From NCBI GenBank assembly GCA_029891385.1, contig JAIWQS010000079.1:124001-188000 (forward strand): a stretch of 64,000 nt of DNA. The letters run 5' to 3'. The notes beneath the pieces are model-generated. The model saw only the letters and a list, made by a program, of their open reading frames with translations. It was not told the DNA's origin and ran no database searches. Within the stretch, counting starts at the first letter, position 1, and the number at the start of each line of letters is the position of its first letter. Position numbers and translations under genes: made by a program. The stretch comes from Erythroxylum novogranatense (lineage: Eukaryota > Streptophyta > Magnoliopsida > Malpighiales > Erythroxylaceae). Of this stretch, positions 20,666-32,768 are shown one piece after another.

Positions 20666-22752
20666 TGTTGGATCGGAAAAGAAAGCATGCTTAGTATAGA
20701 GAAACGATAGATTTCAAAACTTTTAAGAAATCATCTTGCAGTGGAAGCAATATATCCAAATCAACATGCTAATCCATACATGATATGGTATAAGGATAAT
20801 AAAACCAAGAACAAGATAAAAGGAATTCTGAGCTCCTTATTTGCGACTTTAAATCCTTCCGCGCTATCCTCTCCTTCTTATATCCAAATCCTTTGCCTTT
20901 GAGTCTTTTCCTTTAGCAATCTATCTTCTTCCTTGTTGTAGTATCCTCAACCAATTAGATTTACCACTTGTTCTTCAAGGACAACTAGGTTAACAAAATC
21001 CTTTGGTGGGAAAGGAGAAGAAATATTTGGAGGAGATTTTCTTAGAAGAAGAAGAACCAAAATTGAAACTCTTTCAATTCTTTCACTTAGAATTTCAGTT
21101 CTACCTTGCATGAAAGGAGAGAATGTCTAAAAACCATGCAAGAACCCTTTCTTACATCTCAATTTCGAAATATGCATGAATGGAAAGAGTGAGAGGCATC
21201 CAATGCATCACTTTACATTAATCACTCATCGAATAGCCAATAAATGAGACTTACTTCATTTATCTTTAAAATGGCTATTTGAAAAGACCATAACCTATAA
21301 TTGAATACCCATTTCGATTTTGGCAAGAAGAAAGAAGGAAGATGGTCCATCTAATGCATCTTTCTTCTTTAATCTAATGAATGCAAATAGGTTACATACC
21401 AACATTAAAAGCCAACCATTAAACCATTTAATGCTAAGTTCATAACTCCATTTAATAATGATGAACCATAATAAAGACCATCTTTATTTAGTATTTTAAT
21501 GTCAAATGTATGGTTACACATCTAACCTAACACAATTTCGAAATTGCTTCTTCTTCATTTAAAAAAAATTGTTTTAATAAAATTAATCTAATCAATTACA
21601 TTAAACCAAAACAAGCCCATTTCTAATTGAACATATGGGCTTCCAATTAACCATTAATTAGTATAAGCCCATCATTCAATTATGGACTTCTAAAGCCTCC
21701 AAACTACTTCTTACTTAGCTTGATAACCTTCCTTAAAGCCAAGTGGCGAATCTTATTGGACTTTGATAATTCAAGCTCCAATAAGCCCGAAATAATTCAA
21801 TCTCATTGGAATTAATTCTAGCTTATTAACTAAATGTCATTCCACTAAAGACAATTAGTTGAACTCTTGAATTATTAAATATTATGAGAATATGTCCAAT
21901 TGCAAACCCAATTTAAAACCTTATTATAGCCATCCACACAACAAAGGGTAAAATTACCGTTTGCCCTTATGTTGGTTTTCCTTCTAGATCTCTCATTTTA
22001 CTTTATATGGTGATTAACACATAAGATCTCATCTTAGTGTTAAGACTTGATGGGTAGCTAGTCCATCAAACTCTGGCCAGATTTAATCACCAAATCTCCT
22101 TAAAACATCTAGAAGAGATGATAACACTACAAACTCTTTGTTTGAGTGAATGTTCACGATACATGTTTCAATTAATAATTCCAACATGCACGAGATTGGA
22201 TTAATACCTGTAAAAATCCATTCGATCATATCAAGAATTATAATGAACACATATGAGTTCACCACTCATCAAGATTGTGGTTCATAATAAGCGAATGCTT
22301 AAGTTGTATGTTTTAAGATTAAAGTAACGCCCACTTTATTCTTGAAAACATACTTGATTCAATTCATTTAATAGTGCCATTATCGATAGTCTACTACTAT
22401 CATGATATGAAACTCATCATTCCCTTTAAGTAAACTCCTTTACTTATATGGAGATAAATCGCAACACTTCTGATCTAAACCATAATCAAGCGACCAACTT
22501 GATTATTCAAGCTGTGAATCAATTAATTGATTCTAATAATATACATGTTTCCCATACATCTCTATGTATATGTATATTACTTACAAATGAATCTTGGTAC
22601 CTTATGACGAGATATATAATGCTCATACAGATAAAACCAAACTCTTTTGTTTTATTAATAATAAATATTTTCATTACAAAGCATGGCGAAGAAGATAAAG
22701 TTACATGTAAATACACTTGCTTTCGGGGCACTATATTTACATAACCCCAACA
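20666..22752 (-). repeat. CopB-1 5' LTR
   Basis: This 2087-bp copy of 9598-11676 ends CCCCAACA, followed by the TSD CGATC and resumed CopA-1 integrase. No gene inside. Confidence 0.93.
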
Positions 22753-22757
22753 CGATC

Positions 22758-23330
22758 AATGATGGGCTTTGCAAAGTTGCCAAAATCCTTTTAGAGGTAT
22801 GCAATCGAGACAGCTATTTACTTGTTAAAGCGAGTTTCATCAAAGGCAGTTGATGTTACTCCATATGAGATGTGGACTAAGAAAAGACCTATCTTACTCA
22901 TTTGAAAGTTTGGGGTTTTCCTGCTTATGGGAAGCGGACACAGTCAGATAAACTTGATGCAAAGTCGACAAGTGTTTGTTCGTAGGATATCCGGAAGAAA
23001 CAATGAGATATCAATTCTACCTGGCGAGGAACAAAAGTGTTTGTTTGAAGCATGCTGTCTTTAGAGAAGAGTTTCTTTTACAAGAAGGCGGTGGGAGCAA
23101 AATTGAACTTGAAGAAGTTCGAATGTTGAACAGACGCAGATCAGCGCACGAACTGAAACTGTGACTCATCTGAGATGAAGTAACAGATTCAACCTTCGCA
23201 ACACACGAAGTTCGTGGGTCACGTAAGATACGCTCTGTTCTGAGAGATATGGATTTCGTGAATGAGCAGGATGACGTATTGCTCATAGAAGATGATGAGC
23301 CTACAACCTATGAAGAGGTTACGAAGAGTT
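22758..23330 (+). pseudogene. pol: CopA-1 pol, integrase C-terminal part
   Basis: The integrase resumes right after the CopB-1 TSD with MMGFAKLPK and continues through TPYEMWTKK (near 22865) and FVGYPEETMRYQFY (22976 onward), the usual copia integrase C-terminal block. Frameshifts occur near 22900 and 23090. It leads without a gap into RT. Confidence 0.87.
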
Positions 23331-24195
23331 GATGCGAGAAATGGCTTCATGCTATGCAGGATGAAATGGATTCCATGTATGAAAACCAAGTATGGACTTT
23401 GGTTGAGGCACCCGAAGGAATCAAACCCATAGAGTGCAAATGGGTTTTCAAAAAGAAAACCGACATGGATGGTAATGTAATTACCTATAAAGCAAGGCTT
23501 GTGGCTAAAGGCTTTCGTCAAAGACAAGGAGTTGACTACGATGAGACCTTTAGCCCAGTAGCAATGCTTAAATCCATTAGAATACTCCTAGCCATTGCCA
23601 CTCATTATGATTATGAAATATAGCAAATGGATGTGAAGACAACTTTCCTAAATGGAAATCTAGCTGAGGATGTGTATATGACACAACCTGAAGGCTTCAC
23701 CTCCTATGATGGCGAAAAGGTATGCAAGCTTCAGAAATCCATCTAAGGATTGAAACAAGTATCCAGGAGTTGGAATATCCGTTTTGATGAGGTAATCAAA
23801 GAGTTTGGTTTCTCACAAAATCTGGATGAACACTGTGTGTATAAGAAGGTTAATGGAATTGCAATCGTATTCCTTGTGTCTGTATGTAGATGACATATTA
23901 TTGCTAGGAAGCGATGTCTCATCTACAATCAGTCAAGATTTGGTTGTCAAACAATTTGCCATGAAATACCTTGGTGAAGCAACTTATATCCTTGGGATAA
24001 AGATTTATAGAGATAGATCAAAAAGGTTTCTTGGTCTTTCACAATTAACGTACATAGACAAGATGCTAAAAGGTTTAGCATGGAGCAATCAAGAGAGGTA
24101 CCTTCCCGTGACTCATGGGATAACAATCTCGAAATCTATGTGTCTAAGACAAGATGAGAGGATGCGCATGAGTATGATCTCGTAAACATCTGCGG
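23331..24195 (+). pseudogene. pol: CopA-1 reverse transcriptase
   Basis: Copia-type RT, which would copy the element RNA to DNA in particles. An open block at 23354-23623 shows [47 protein letters not shown] and TFSPVAMLKSIRILLAIA. Then come a stop and [20 protein letters not shown] and, after a frameshift, LYVDDILLLG with the catalytic YVDD codons at 23883-23894. LGIKIYRDRSKR follows. At least two stops and two frameshifts inactivate it. Confidence 0.92.
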
Positions 24196-24833
24196 TAGGA
24201 TCTATCATGTACGCTATGCTATGTACGAGACCCGATGTATCATATGCTCTAAGTGCTACGAGAAGATACCAATCGGATCCTAGTGAAGGTCACTGGGTGG
24301 TTGTCAAGAATATCCTCAAGTACTTGCGAAGGACCAAGGATGTTTTCTTGATATATGGAGATGGAGATCTCAAAGTGAGCGGGTATATAGATGCCAATTT
24401 TCAATCGATAAGGATGATTCCAAATCCCAATCAGTTACGTATTCACACTTGAATGGCGAGGCGATTAGTTGGAAGAGTTCAAACAAGAGACAACTGGATT
24501 CAACAACCGAGGCGAGTACATTGCCGCTTTAGAAGCGAAAAGGCGGTTTGGATCAAGAAGTTCATTTACGAACTTGGTGTGGTTCCTAGCGATGATGGGC
24601 CCATCTGATTGTATTGTGACAACAATGGGGCTATTCTTGTGACGAAAGAACCAAGGTCTCATCAACGATCAAACACGTGCTTGCAGATATCATCGATCGG
24701 GGAGATCATAGGATGAGGTGATGTCGGATCGAGAGAATTCCCAGCTGAGTAGAATATTGTTGATCCGTTGACAAAGCCATTATCAAAAAGTTTTGATTCT
24801 CATGTACTAGCCTATGGTATTAAATATCATAAG
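24196..24833 (+). pseudogene. pol: CopA-1 RNase H remnant
   Basis: MYAMLCTRPDVSYALSATRR marks the RT connection (24207). VVKNILKYLRRTKDVFLIYG leads into RNase H near 24310, followed by a degraded core (CDNNGAI-like codons near 24620). The normal end and the polypurine tract are missing: near 24834 the sequence jumps from ATCATAAGCGAT straight into LTR sequence. Confidence 0.85.
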
Positions 24834-26634
24834 CGATCGCCTTTAAGCGCATTTTGTACAAAGTTGTGTACATACTTTATGAATAAATAAAGAAAGGCAT
24901 ATTTCATTAACTTCTTTGTTCATTATTTATGAATGGATATTGATCTATAAGCAAATTAATGAAGTCCATGATATATGACATAGCATGAAGGAAATTGTGA
25001 TGTGATCATACTCTTGAGATTCCTATCATGTGCAATTATGTCGATATCTAAATTATCCTAGTCATAGGATTACCGAGGCCGGACATCGATAATCCGAGAG
25101 ACTAGTACATCTCAAGCTCCTTGATTTGATCAGCGGTGGATCTCGAAAGTCGTAAATATGAGATATTTAGGGTTAAGATGTGGATGCTTACTAGAGGTAG
25201 TAAGTACATTGGATGACTGCTATGAGATCATCACATGGATATCCTATTCTAATGTTAGTGATAATCTCATCATAGCAATGATGCAAGTATCCTTAGACTT
25301 GAGGTGCTCGAGGATATCTTGGATCTTGATTCTATGCTTTGAATCCATTTCTTGTTGCCTTCTGAGAGGTCGCTCATAAGGTGGTGATTGGGTGCGACTT
25401 GAGGTATTGAAGGTAATTGAGTAGCCAATAGAGGATTCACCACTTACGTGATAGCGAAGATGATACCCATGGCCTCTTGTCGGGGTCATTACTTGAAGTC
25501 TCGGTAGGAGCATATATGTCATGAAGAATGTCTTCATTGACATATAAAGTAATGAGTCGGGGCGAGAACTGAAATCACTTGGACTAGACTTGGCGTAGTC
25601 GATCTAGTAAGAGTTGACACATTGCCCATACTCATAATCAAGTGGGGTATAGCATGGTGAAAGGCCGAATTACAGTAATTGTCTATGGAAAGGTTAAGTG
25701 ATATGGTTCATGATGAATACATGTTCATTCGTCAAACCAATTACTTTCCGGTCAATTGGGGGTCATGATGTCTGCTAGATACCGCTCATGACTTGCTTTC
25801 AGATTAAGTGTTAATCTAAGTGGCCAACATAGCGGGAACCTAATAGGTCACAGCATAAGAGTGTCTCGGAGAATTAAGTAAAATAGTTTTGAATGAGTTC
25901 CAATATATGGAGAGCAAATGGATTAAATGGATCCCGATGAGATCGAGATATGTCCCGATGAGATCGCGACATCGATCTTGCTGAAAAATGTTTCGGGGTT
26001 TTCCCATCTGGGACCGGTGGTAGGTAGGACCAGACCCAGATGTGTTGGATCACTTCAACATTTATATAATTAATTAATTAAGTAATTAATTAATTCATAT
26101 ATATATATATATGTTAACGTGGAAGATGGAGAAGATGCTTATCTTTTTTTACTTTATATATATATATATATATAAAGACTATACGTGGACAAGCCTTGTC
26201 ACCTTAGCAATTATTGTGTCTTTAAAGTGTTAAAGACATAAAAGGCTTAAAAATGGCTTGATAAGAGGAGTGATCGTTGGCTTTTGAAGAAAGAAGGAAA
26301 AGTTTGAAGAAAAAGTGTTTTTCCTCTCTTCTCCATCAGCGATCATCTCTTCTTCAAGGCTTCTTCATCTTCTCTCCATCGTTATTTTCAAGCTCTCGAA
26401 ACGAGGTAAGATCTAGCGGTCTTGACTTGTTACTAGCTATTCCGGTCAAAGGGTTTGTCCCGGTTAGTTTCTTCGATCTCTGTGTGGATACCGTTAGAGA
26501 CGGTCTCCTTTGGTCGTTATGGTTTGAGTTTGTTGTATAGATACGTGGATCCTGGCTTTCGGGATGGTCCCATAACAAAAATTTTTGTTTTCTGCACCGT
26601 GGGCATGTGATGCTCACACCGGAATTTTCCAACA
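24834..26634 (+). repeat. CopA-1 3' LTR, left end deleted
   Basis: It matches 3940-5729 and ends TTTTCCAACA, followed by the TSD GTAAA. The first ~20 bp and the PPT are gone. It keeps the (TA)n tracts (about 26095-26175), the donor-like ACGAGGTAAGATCTAGC near 26400, and the same short ORFs as the 5' LTR, none of them genes. Confidence 0.9.
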
Positions 26635-26760
26635 GTAAATACCATTCTTTGTTTCTGCTTATGATTTTGCTTCCTCCTTATGTTCCTTTCTTTCGATTAT
26701 GTCGTTCGTCTTCACTTCTATTTTTTGGTTGGGATTCTGTTCCCGGATCGGGTCCCAACA
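26635..26760 (+). repeat. GypF LTR copy F1, right part
   Basis: Continues the LTR broken at 3921 after the TSD GTAAA (26635-26639). It ends with GGATCGGGTCCCAACA, homologous to the other GypF LTR ends (inverted at 28741 and 34724). AthH coding sequence begins immediately after. Confidence 0.85.
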
Positions 26761-27560
26761 ACTCTGATGAAGGAAAAGAGGGATTATAACACTAACCAGT
26801 TTAATGCCATTACCTCTCTTATTCAACAGAATTCCTCAAAAATTGCTGCTAGGTTCAATACCTTGGAGAAATGAATGGAACAATGGGAGACCAAGGAAGA
26901 GAACATTAATTCATATGTCACTCAGTTGTCCAACAACATGAGTGAGAATCAAGCAAAAAGCAGTGGAACTATTCCTTCAAATACTGTGATGAATCCCAAG
27001 AGTCTCAATGCAATCGCCCTCAGGAGTGGGAAATAAATGAGGTTTAATCCTCAAGAAGATGAAGAGGCATGTGATGAGGAGATTGAGAGTGAGGGAAGAA
27101 GCACTATTGAAAGAAAAGAAGCATGTGTTGAGAAACAAAGGAGCTACTTCAGAGAGTTCCAAGGGTCGAGCTGAACATGGAGAATCAAGCAAGCAAGCCG
27201 ACAAAGGTAAGGAGGTAAGTCTTCAAGACCTTCCTTTTCCACATTTATATTTGATGAGCAAGCGTATGAATGAAATCAAGTATGAAAAAGAAATCATTGA
27301 TTTATTTGAAAAAGTAGAAGTGAATGTTCCCTTGCTTGATTTAGTGAAGAGAGTTCCGGCCTATACTAAATATTTGAAGGACTTGTGCACTAATAAAAGA
27401 AAGTTTAGGCCAAATGAGAGAGTCCAAGTGAGCTTCAATGTGTCAGCCTTGTTCAAACTGCAAATACCTGTAAAATGTCAAGACCCTGGATCTTTCACCA
27501 TTCCTTGCATCTTACGGAAAGTAACTATAGGAAGAGCCTTGTTAGATCTGAAATTGCGAT
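26761..27560 (+). pseudogene. gag: AthH gag C-terminal part, Athila-type
   Basis: The frame starts within gag. FNAITSLIQQNSSKIAARF, then LSNNMSENQAKS and NPKSLNAIALRSGK resemble the C-terminal half of Athila-type Gag; ALRSGK is its hallmark. Interspersed stops occur at about 26872 and 27034. The region 27059-27568 is mostly open and leads into VKRVPAYTKYLKDLCTNKR, the standard block before the Athila protease. The N-terminus is missing because LTR F1 abuts the gene. Confidence 0.85.
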
Positions 27561-28179
27561 TAATGTGATGCTTAAATCATCATCATCCTTAGGTGTGAAA
27601 AGTTTGCAACCTACATTTTTGTCCCTAGTTAGTGATAGATCATTTAGGCATCCGATTGGGTATAAGCGAGGACATCTTGGTCGAGTAAAGGGTTTAGTAT
27701 TTTCTGCTGATTTTTATGTACTTGATATGCCTTCTAAAGTTGTGCAGGATACTTCTTTGATTCTCGGGCAACCCTTTTTACGGACAGCAAGCACCATGAT
27801 CAGTATGAAGGAAGGTAAGATTACCATGGAGATAGGTGACCAACAGGTAAGCTTCAACATCTATGAAGCAATGAAACACCCCCATGAAGATTACTCACTT
27901 CTAGGAGTTAATATGCTTGATATGGTTGTTGAAGATGCATGCGCTGATTTTGAACAATCAATGGAACCCTTGACTGACAATTCCTTGGAGAACATTTTTG
28001 TTTCCGATGTTTCAAGTGAATCATTGAGTGTGGATGTTAGCAGAGAGTTGGAAAGCAGTCACATCACCTCACCGAGGTATGGAAACACGCCAAACATCCA
28101 CAAGAGGCAAACAGACCCACCTGAAGCACCGGGTAGTTTCTTTCCTTTCAATTATCTTTTATTTGTTCATGTTGATTGA
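27470..28179 (+). pseudogene. AthH aspartic protease, active site destroyed
   Basis: This retropepsin of Athila type should read PGSFTIPC, then LLDLGAS(I/V)NVM. Here LLDL is followed by a frameshift, so the catalytic D-(L/S/T)-G-A motif is lost (27541-27570). Downstream the other frame is open to 28179 with DRSFRHPIGYKRG, FYVLDMPSKV, LILGQPFLRTA and FNIYEAMKHP, all protease or post-protease blocks. The frame then ends in a short unfamiliar tail instead of entering RT. No RT, RNase H or integrase is found on either side of the GypF insertion. Confidence 0.88.
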
Positions 28180-28740
28180 AAATTAGAGTGACATTGTTGT
28201 GCATGAATATGTTGATTAAGTGTGGGGGAGAAGCTTACTCAGTAGAGTTAGGTTTAGTTTAGTAGGATTTTAGTTCGGTTATTTTTAATAATTCTTTCTC
28301 TCTTCTGGAACCCTTGATCTTGGTAATGCTTGATACATGTAGCTTGGAAGAAGAAATTTTGCGCATGAGTGGTCAGGAATAGTGAGCTTAGGAACCTTGT
28401 TAAGTTTCGGGAAGCTTCGCCGTGGTGTGGGATGGCTCATCGCGACGTGTTCCGAATAGCACGCCGCGGCGAGCGATAGGAGAAGGGCATGCCGCGACGC
28501 CCACAAATCATTTTGTCGCGGTGAGCAATGATTGTGACGCCGCGGCGCGAGACCTTTGGGCGTAACCCTAGAGGAGTTCAAATTCCCTTTTTATCCTCAT
28601 TGCACGGCGGTTCTTCTCTTTACCCAGTTCTCTTTTAGTCATTTTACCTTCTAAATCTGTTTAACCCTACGACGCACCACTTTCACGCCGCCTCCCTCTC
28701 ATCTTTGCGTTGCGACTTTCCCTTCCTTCATTGCCCTGTG
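28180..28740 (+). other. AthH spacer with purine tract and GC-rich motif cluster
   Basis: AAGTGTGGGGGAG at 28218-28230 is a PPT-like tract typical of Athila-type elements. The stretch 28420-28560 has repeated CCGCGGCG/CCGCGACG words in otherwise AT-rich DNA. The last five bases (CTGTG, 28736-28740) are the left TSD of the GypF element. Confidence 0.75.
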
Positions 28741-31507
28741 TGTTGAGACCCGATCCGGAAACCGGATCCCAACCGGAAAACGAAGGAAACAAAGCGAATT
28801 CAAATTGGATAAATTGAATCCGAAGGTGAAACAATAACAAAAATGCGGAAGAAACGAATCGAATACAAATAGAATCGAAACCGATTTCCGACATCCGTGA
28901 ACAAATAGCTTAGAGAATATGATCGCGTTGGAAACCTAGACTATTCGATCTAAAAAATCCGGTATAATTTTTTTTTCTTTTTCTCTTCTTTCTTCTTCGT
29001 TAATCAATTTCTCAATTCATAATCATTTTCTTATACACTCATTTGAATCTCAATTCTCATTTTCATACCCATCTTACCAAAAATGTTTGGCAGCATAACA
29101 GCTGCATCCTAACTAACCCAACGTGCAAAGTTTTCAAAATACACTTCTATATTTCTCACACAATAACCAGAATCATCGGACTCTCCGTCCGGAATCCAAC
29201 TCAACACACGCAATCCTATATCTACATATCCATATCCTTTAACATAGTATATCAACACAATCCCCCAATAATCATACACGAACTTATATCTCAATTCCAT
29301 ACTCAAATCACAATTCATTTTAGCATTCCATAGACAATTCCATAGAGTATATACATCATGAATACGTGCTTACCAAATATTCCATAATACAACATCGATA
29401 ATAAAATCCGAATACACAATACACAATATCGAAAACCTTCACTTTCTTTCACCCGATCTTCTTCTCATCACTGTGGATGGGAATGAAGGGGGTGAGCTTA
29501 TAACTTCGTGGGTAACAGTTTATAACAAAATATAAGCAAAATCCTTGAAATTCTTTTTCTTTTATGGTCTTAGAAAGCATTTCTTTGAAATCTGTAAAGC
29601 ACATTTTCTAAAAGTTCCGTTCTTGCTGTAGTCAAATCACAATTGCAAAACGTATGATTTTTAGGCTTTCAGCCATAAACTCATAGGTTGCAAAACATGA
29701 ATGCATCAACTTGAAAGTTCATAAATGCAATGGAAAATCACATATGCAATGCACAACACATGGCTCGAGAGTTCCGTAAACACGACGGATAAATCGAAGT
29801 TTATACCGTAAACACAACGAGTCCGATTTCAGATCTCGTAGGCCCACAAGTGGGCAGCCGGGAGAAGGCTATAATTTTCCATACGTCGACGTGCACATGA
29901 CTAACACAACGTTCCTCTCTTGCCCACATAAAAGAACATAACAATTTGTGCTCAATCAATTTATCGAATGTTTCCATACTTTCAAGCATTTCTATGTTTT
30001 CGTTTATGTAAAATGCCATAACATATTTTAATGGCATAACATGAGCATAACTCACCAATTGCAATGCAATTTCAATGATCATAATAATTCAACAATTTAA
30101 TCACGTATAGACCAAAGCCAGAACAATGTATGCAAGTTATTTCTTTAAAACATAAACCAAACGTATGCAAATTCATAAAGTACATTTATTCAAAAACATA
30201 ATTTGCATGAATCTTGTATTTTCTAAAGAAACATTCCGAAAGCATTTTCATAACTTATCGAATTTATCGAAAATAACTAATTTAACAATTTCTGCGATTT
30301 CTTAAATCCCAACCACTGAAAAGAATTTCAAAATCTTTCTTCATTTCTCAATTCATTTTAAAACTCGTAACCCTTTTCCAAAATATTAGGGAACAATAAA
30401 ATTCAATACTTTCTAAATTTTCAATCAATCCGCCAAATCGTTTGAAAACGAAATTGAACCTTTGTGTCATTTTTCAAAACATTAGAAATTTTCTTAATTT
30501 ATCAAACATTTAAAACTTGTATAATTTCTTAAAACAATTTCTAAAACCATTTTAAAAGTAAGGAATCTAATCATACGAAGATCAAAGACTTCAAACATTT
30601 ACATAACCAACATTTTAAACAATTTCAAACGCGTTCGAAATCGTACTTTTCAACATTTTAATGAACCTTATTTTCTAAACAATTTCAAATGCATTTGAAA
30701 TCACACTTTGTCAAACATTTTATAAACAAGTTCAGAAATCGTAACCTTTTCAAACACTTTTATAAACAATGTTGGAAATCATAAATTTTCAAATACTTTT
30801 ATAAACATTAGATATTCGAAATCGAAATCTTCAACCACTTTTATAAACAACATTTTCTAAATAATTTGAAAGTATTGAAATCGTAAATTTTTAAACATTT
30901 GCATAAACCATTTTCTAGACAATTTCAAAGCATTTTAGGAATCAAAACTTTCAAATATTTCCATAAAAATATTTTCTATACCCTTCCGAATTTATCACGA
31001 AATCACAAGTTTTCAAACCTTTACATAAAACCATATTTTATAAACACTCTTAAAAGTAATCGAAAATCATAACTTTTCAAACCTTTATCATATTCAAGCT
31101 CAATATCATTTATCGAATGCTCTTTTTCGAATATATGAAATTCCATGGAATCTTTTAAGGCATAACACAATGTATTTTTGCAATTCGACAAAAGTTCATG
31201 TATTGAATCAATAGTGATTTTTCAAATCATTCATACAATGATGCAACATTTACGATGCAATTGAAATTAGAAAATTTCTTTGTTTAAAGAAGGCAGTAGT
31301 GGCTTATAAATTCTATTATAAACAGGTACCCAGCTCGAATCGATGCTAGAAACTTATTCCTCGCTCCAATTTGTCCTTTAAAGCTCTCTTCTTCTTCTCT
31401 TCGGTTCTTCTCCACCGAAACAAGCTTTCTCTCTTCTCTCCTCTTATTTCTTTTAAGTCTTTTGGGTAATAATCGTGATTCTCCTCCAACCAACTACAGC
31501 CCCCTTG

Positions 31508-31515
31508 CTTTTATA
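31508..31515 (-). promoter_or_regulatory. TATA box of GypF LTR F2
   Basis: Minus-strand TATAAAAG in the context TGGCACTATAAAAGCAAG, the same as in F1 and F3. Confidence 0.62.
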
Positions 31516-32768
31516 GTGCCAGGTCAATTAATGAATAAGGAATGACCCATAAGCCCCTCCATTTAAGCCTATAAACTTAACCCTTTAAGTAAACTTCCAA
31601 AATTGCCCCTTCATTGGTCTTTAAAACTGACATTTTGTCTGATTATTTTGATCAGGTAAATGAAGTCATTTGATAAAACTTTCTTCTAAAGAAATGTTCC
31701 TCTATGTCTTATGAATCCATCGCTTCAAGAATCGGATCGATCGGAGCTCTATAGCTCAAGATATCTCCAAAATACTGAAGTTTGTTCTTCAGACCCGAGG
31801 CTGAACACTACACCTAACTTCTTCCCCATATTTGGAAGTCTTAGAGGCTCCATTGTCAATCGGTTCCTTCATAACTTTTGTAGCCTCATCTCTATAGTTT
31901 AATTAGAAACAAGAATGAACTGAATCCGAGATCTAGAGATCGAGATATCTCCAAAATACTAAACACTGCTCAGCCATTATAACACCGGAATTGAACATTA
32001 TACTGAACTTCCGACCTATATTTGGAAGTCTTAGAGGCTACATTATAGCTCAGCTCCTTCCTAACATTTGTAGCCCCATGTCTCTATTTTCATTACCAAC
32101 AAGAATCAACTCAATCCGAGCTCTAGCGAGCTCTAGCGACCTATAACACTGAACACTATTCAGCCATTACAACACCGAGACTGAACACTACACTGAAATT
32201 CCGACCGATCTTTTGAAGTCTTAGATGCGACATTATCGATCAGCTCCTTCAGATGAATTGTTGATATATGTCTCTAGTTTAATTTCCAAAAAGAATCAAC
32301 TCAATCCGAGCTCTACCGAGCTCTAGCGACCTATAATACTGAACACTGCTCATACCATTACAAAGCTGAGACTGAACTCTATACGTCACTTCCGACCCAT
32401 ATTTGAAAGTCTTGGAGGCTACATTATCGATCGACTCCTTCATAACATTTGTAGCTCCATCTCTCTAGTTTAATTTTCAACAAGAATAAACTCAATCTGA
32501 GCTCTAGTGATCAAGATATAGACAAAATACTGAACATTGTTCAGTCCTTACAACACCAAGACTGAACACTACACTGAAATTCCGACCTATATTTGAAAGT
32601 CTTAAAAGCTACATTATAGCTCGGCTCCTTCATAACATTTGTAGCATCATCTCTCTAGTTTAATTTCCAACAATAATCATATTGATCGGATGTCGGAAAA
32701 AGAATTTATGCTCAAAAGAGTGAAGGGAGGTCGAGCTCGGCCAAAAATCAAAGCTCGGCGGAGCGAAG

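Larger units (their letters stand above)
9598..22752 (-). mobile_element. CopB-1, Ty1/copia retrotransposon (minus strand, inside CopA-1)
   Basis: LTRs 9598-11676 (3') and 20666-22752 (5') both start TGTTGGATCGGAAAA and end CCAACA in plus-strand reading. The TSD is CGATC (9593-9597 and 22753-22757) and its host is the CopA-1 integrase. Read on the minus strand: 5' LTR, PBS (20651-20665), leader, gag (from 19183), protease, integrase, RT, RNase H, PPT (11677-11692), 3' LTR. GypX splits the RT at 13050-16667; without it the element is about 9.5 kb. Many stops are present, including one in the protease active site. It is a different copia family from CopA and the same broad family as CopB-2. Confidence 0.93.
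3922..26634 (+). mobile_element. CopA-1, Ty1/copia retrotransposon (nested host of CopB-1)
   Basis: This is a copia element on the plus strand: 5' LTR 3922-5729, tRNA-Met PBS, a ~2-kb leader, gag, protease, integrase, RT, RNase H, and a 3' LTR ending at 26634. The flanking TSD is GTAAA (3917-3921 and 26635-26639), which proves one insertion event into GypF LTR F1. CopB-1 splits the integrase at 9598-22752; without it the element is about 9.6 kb, matching CopA-2 at 51798-61353. The 3' polypurine tract and the first ~20 bp of the 3' LTR are deleted. Many stops and frameshifts make it defective. The domain order protease-integrase-RT-RNase H establishes copia; I do not assign a lineage. Confidence 0.93.

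Noticed and set aside
29043..29333. 96-codon ORF duplicated at 35035-35325
   Set aside because: Identical position in the two GypF LTRs, Ile/Thr/His-rich low-complexity translation, antisense to the element, no domain.
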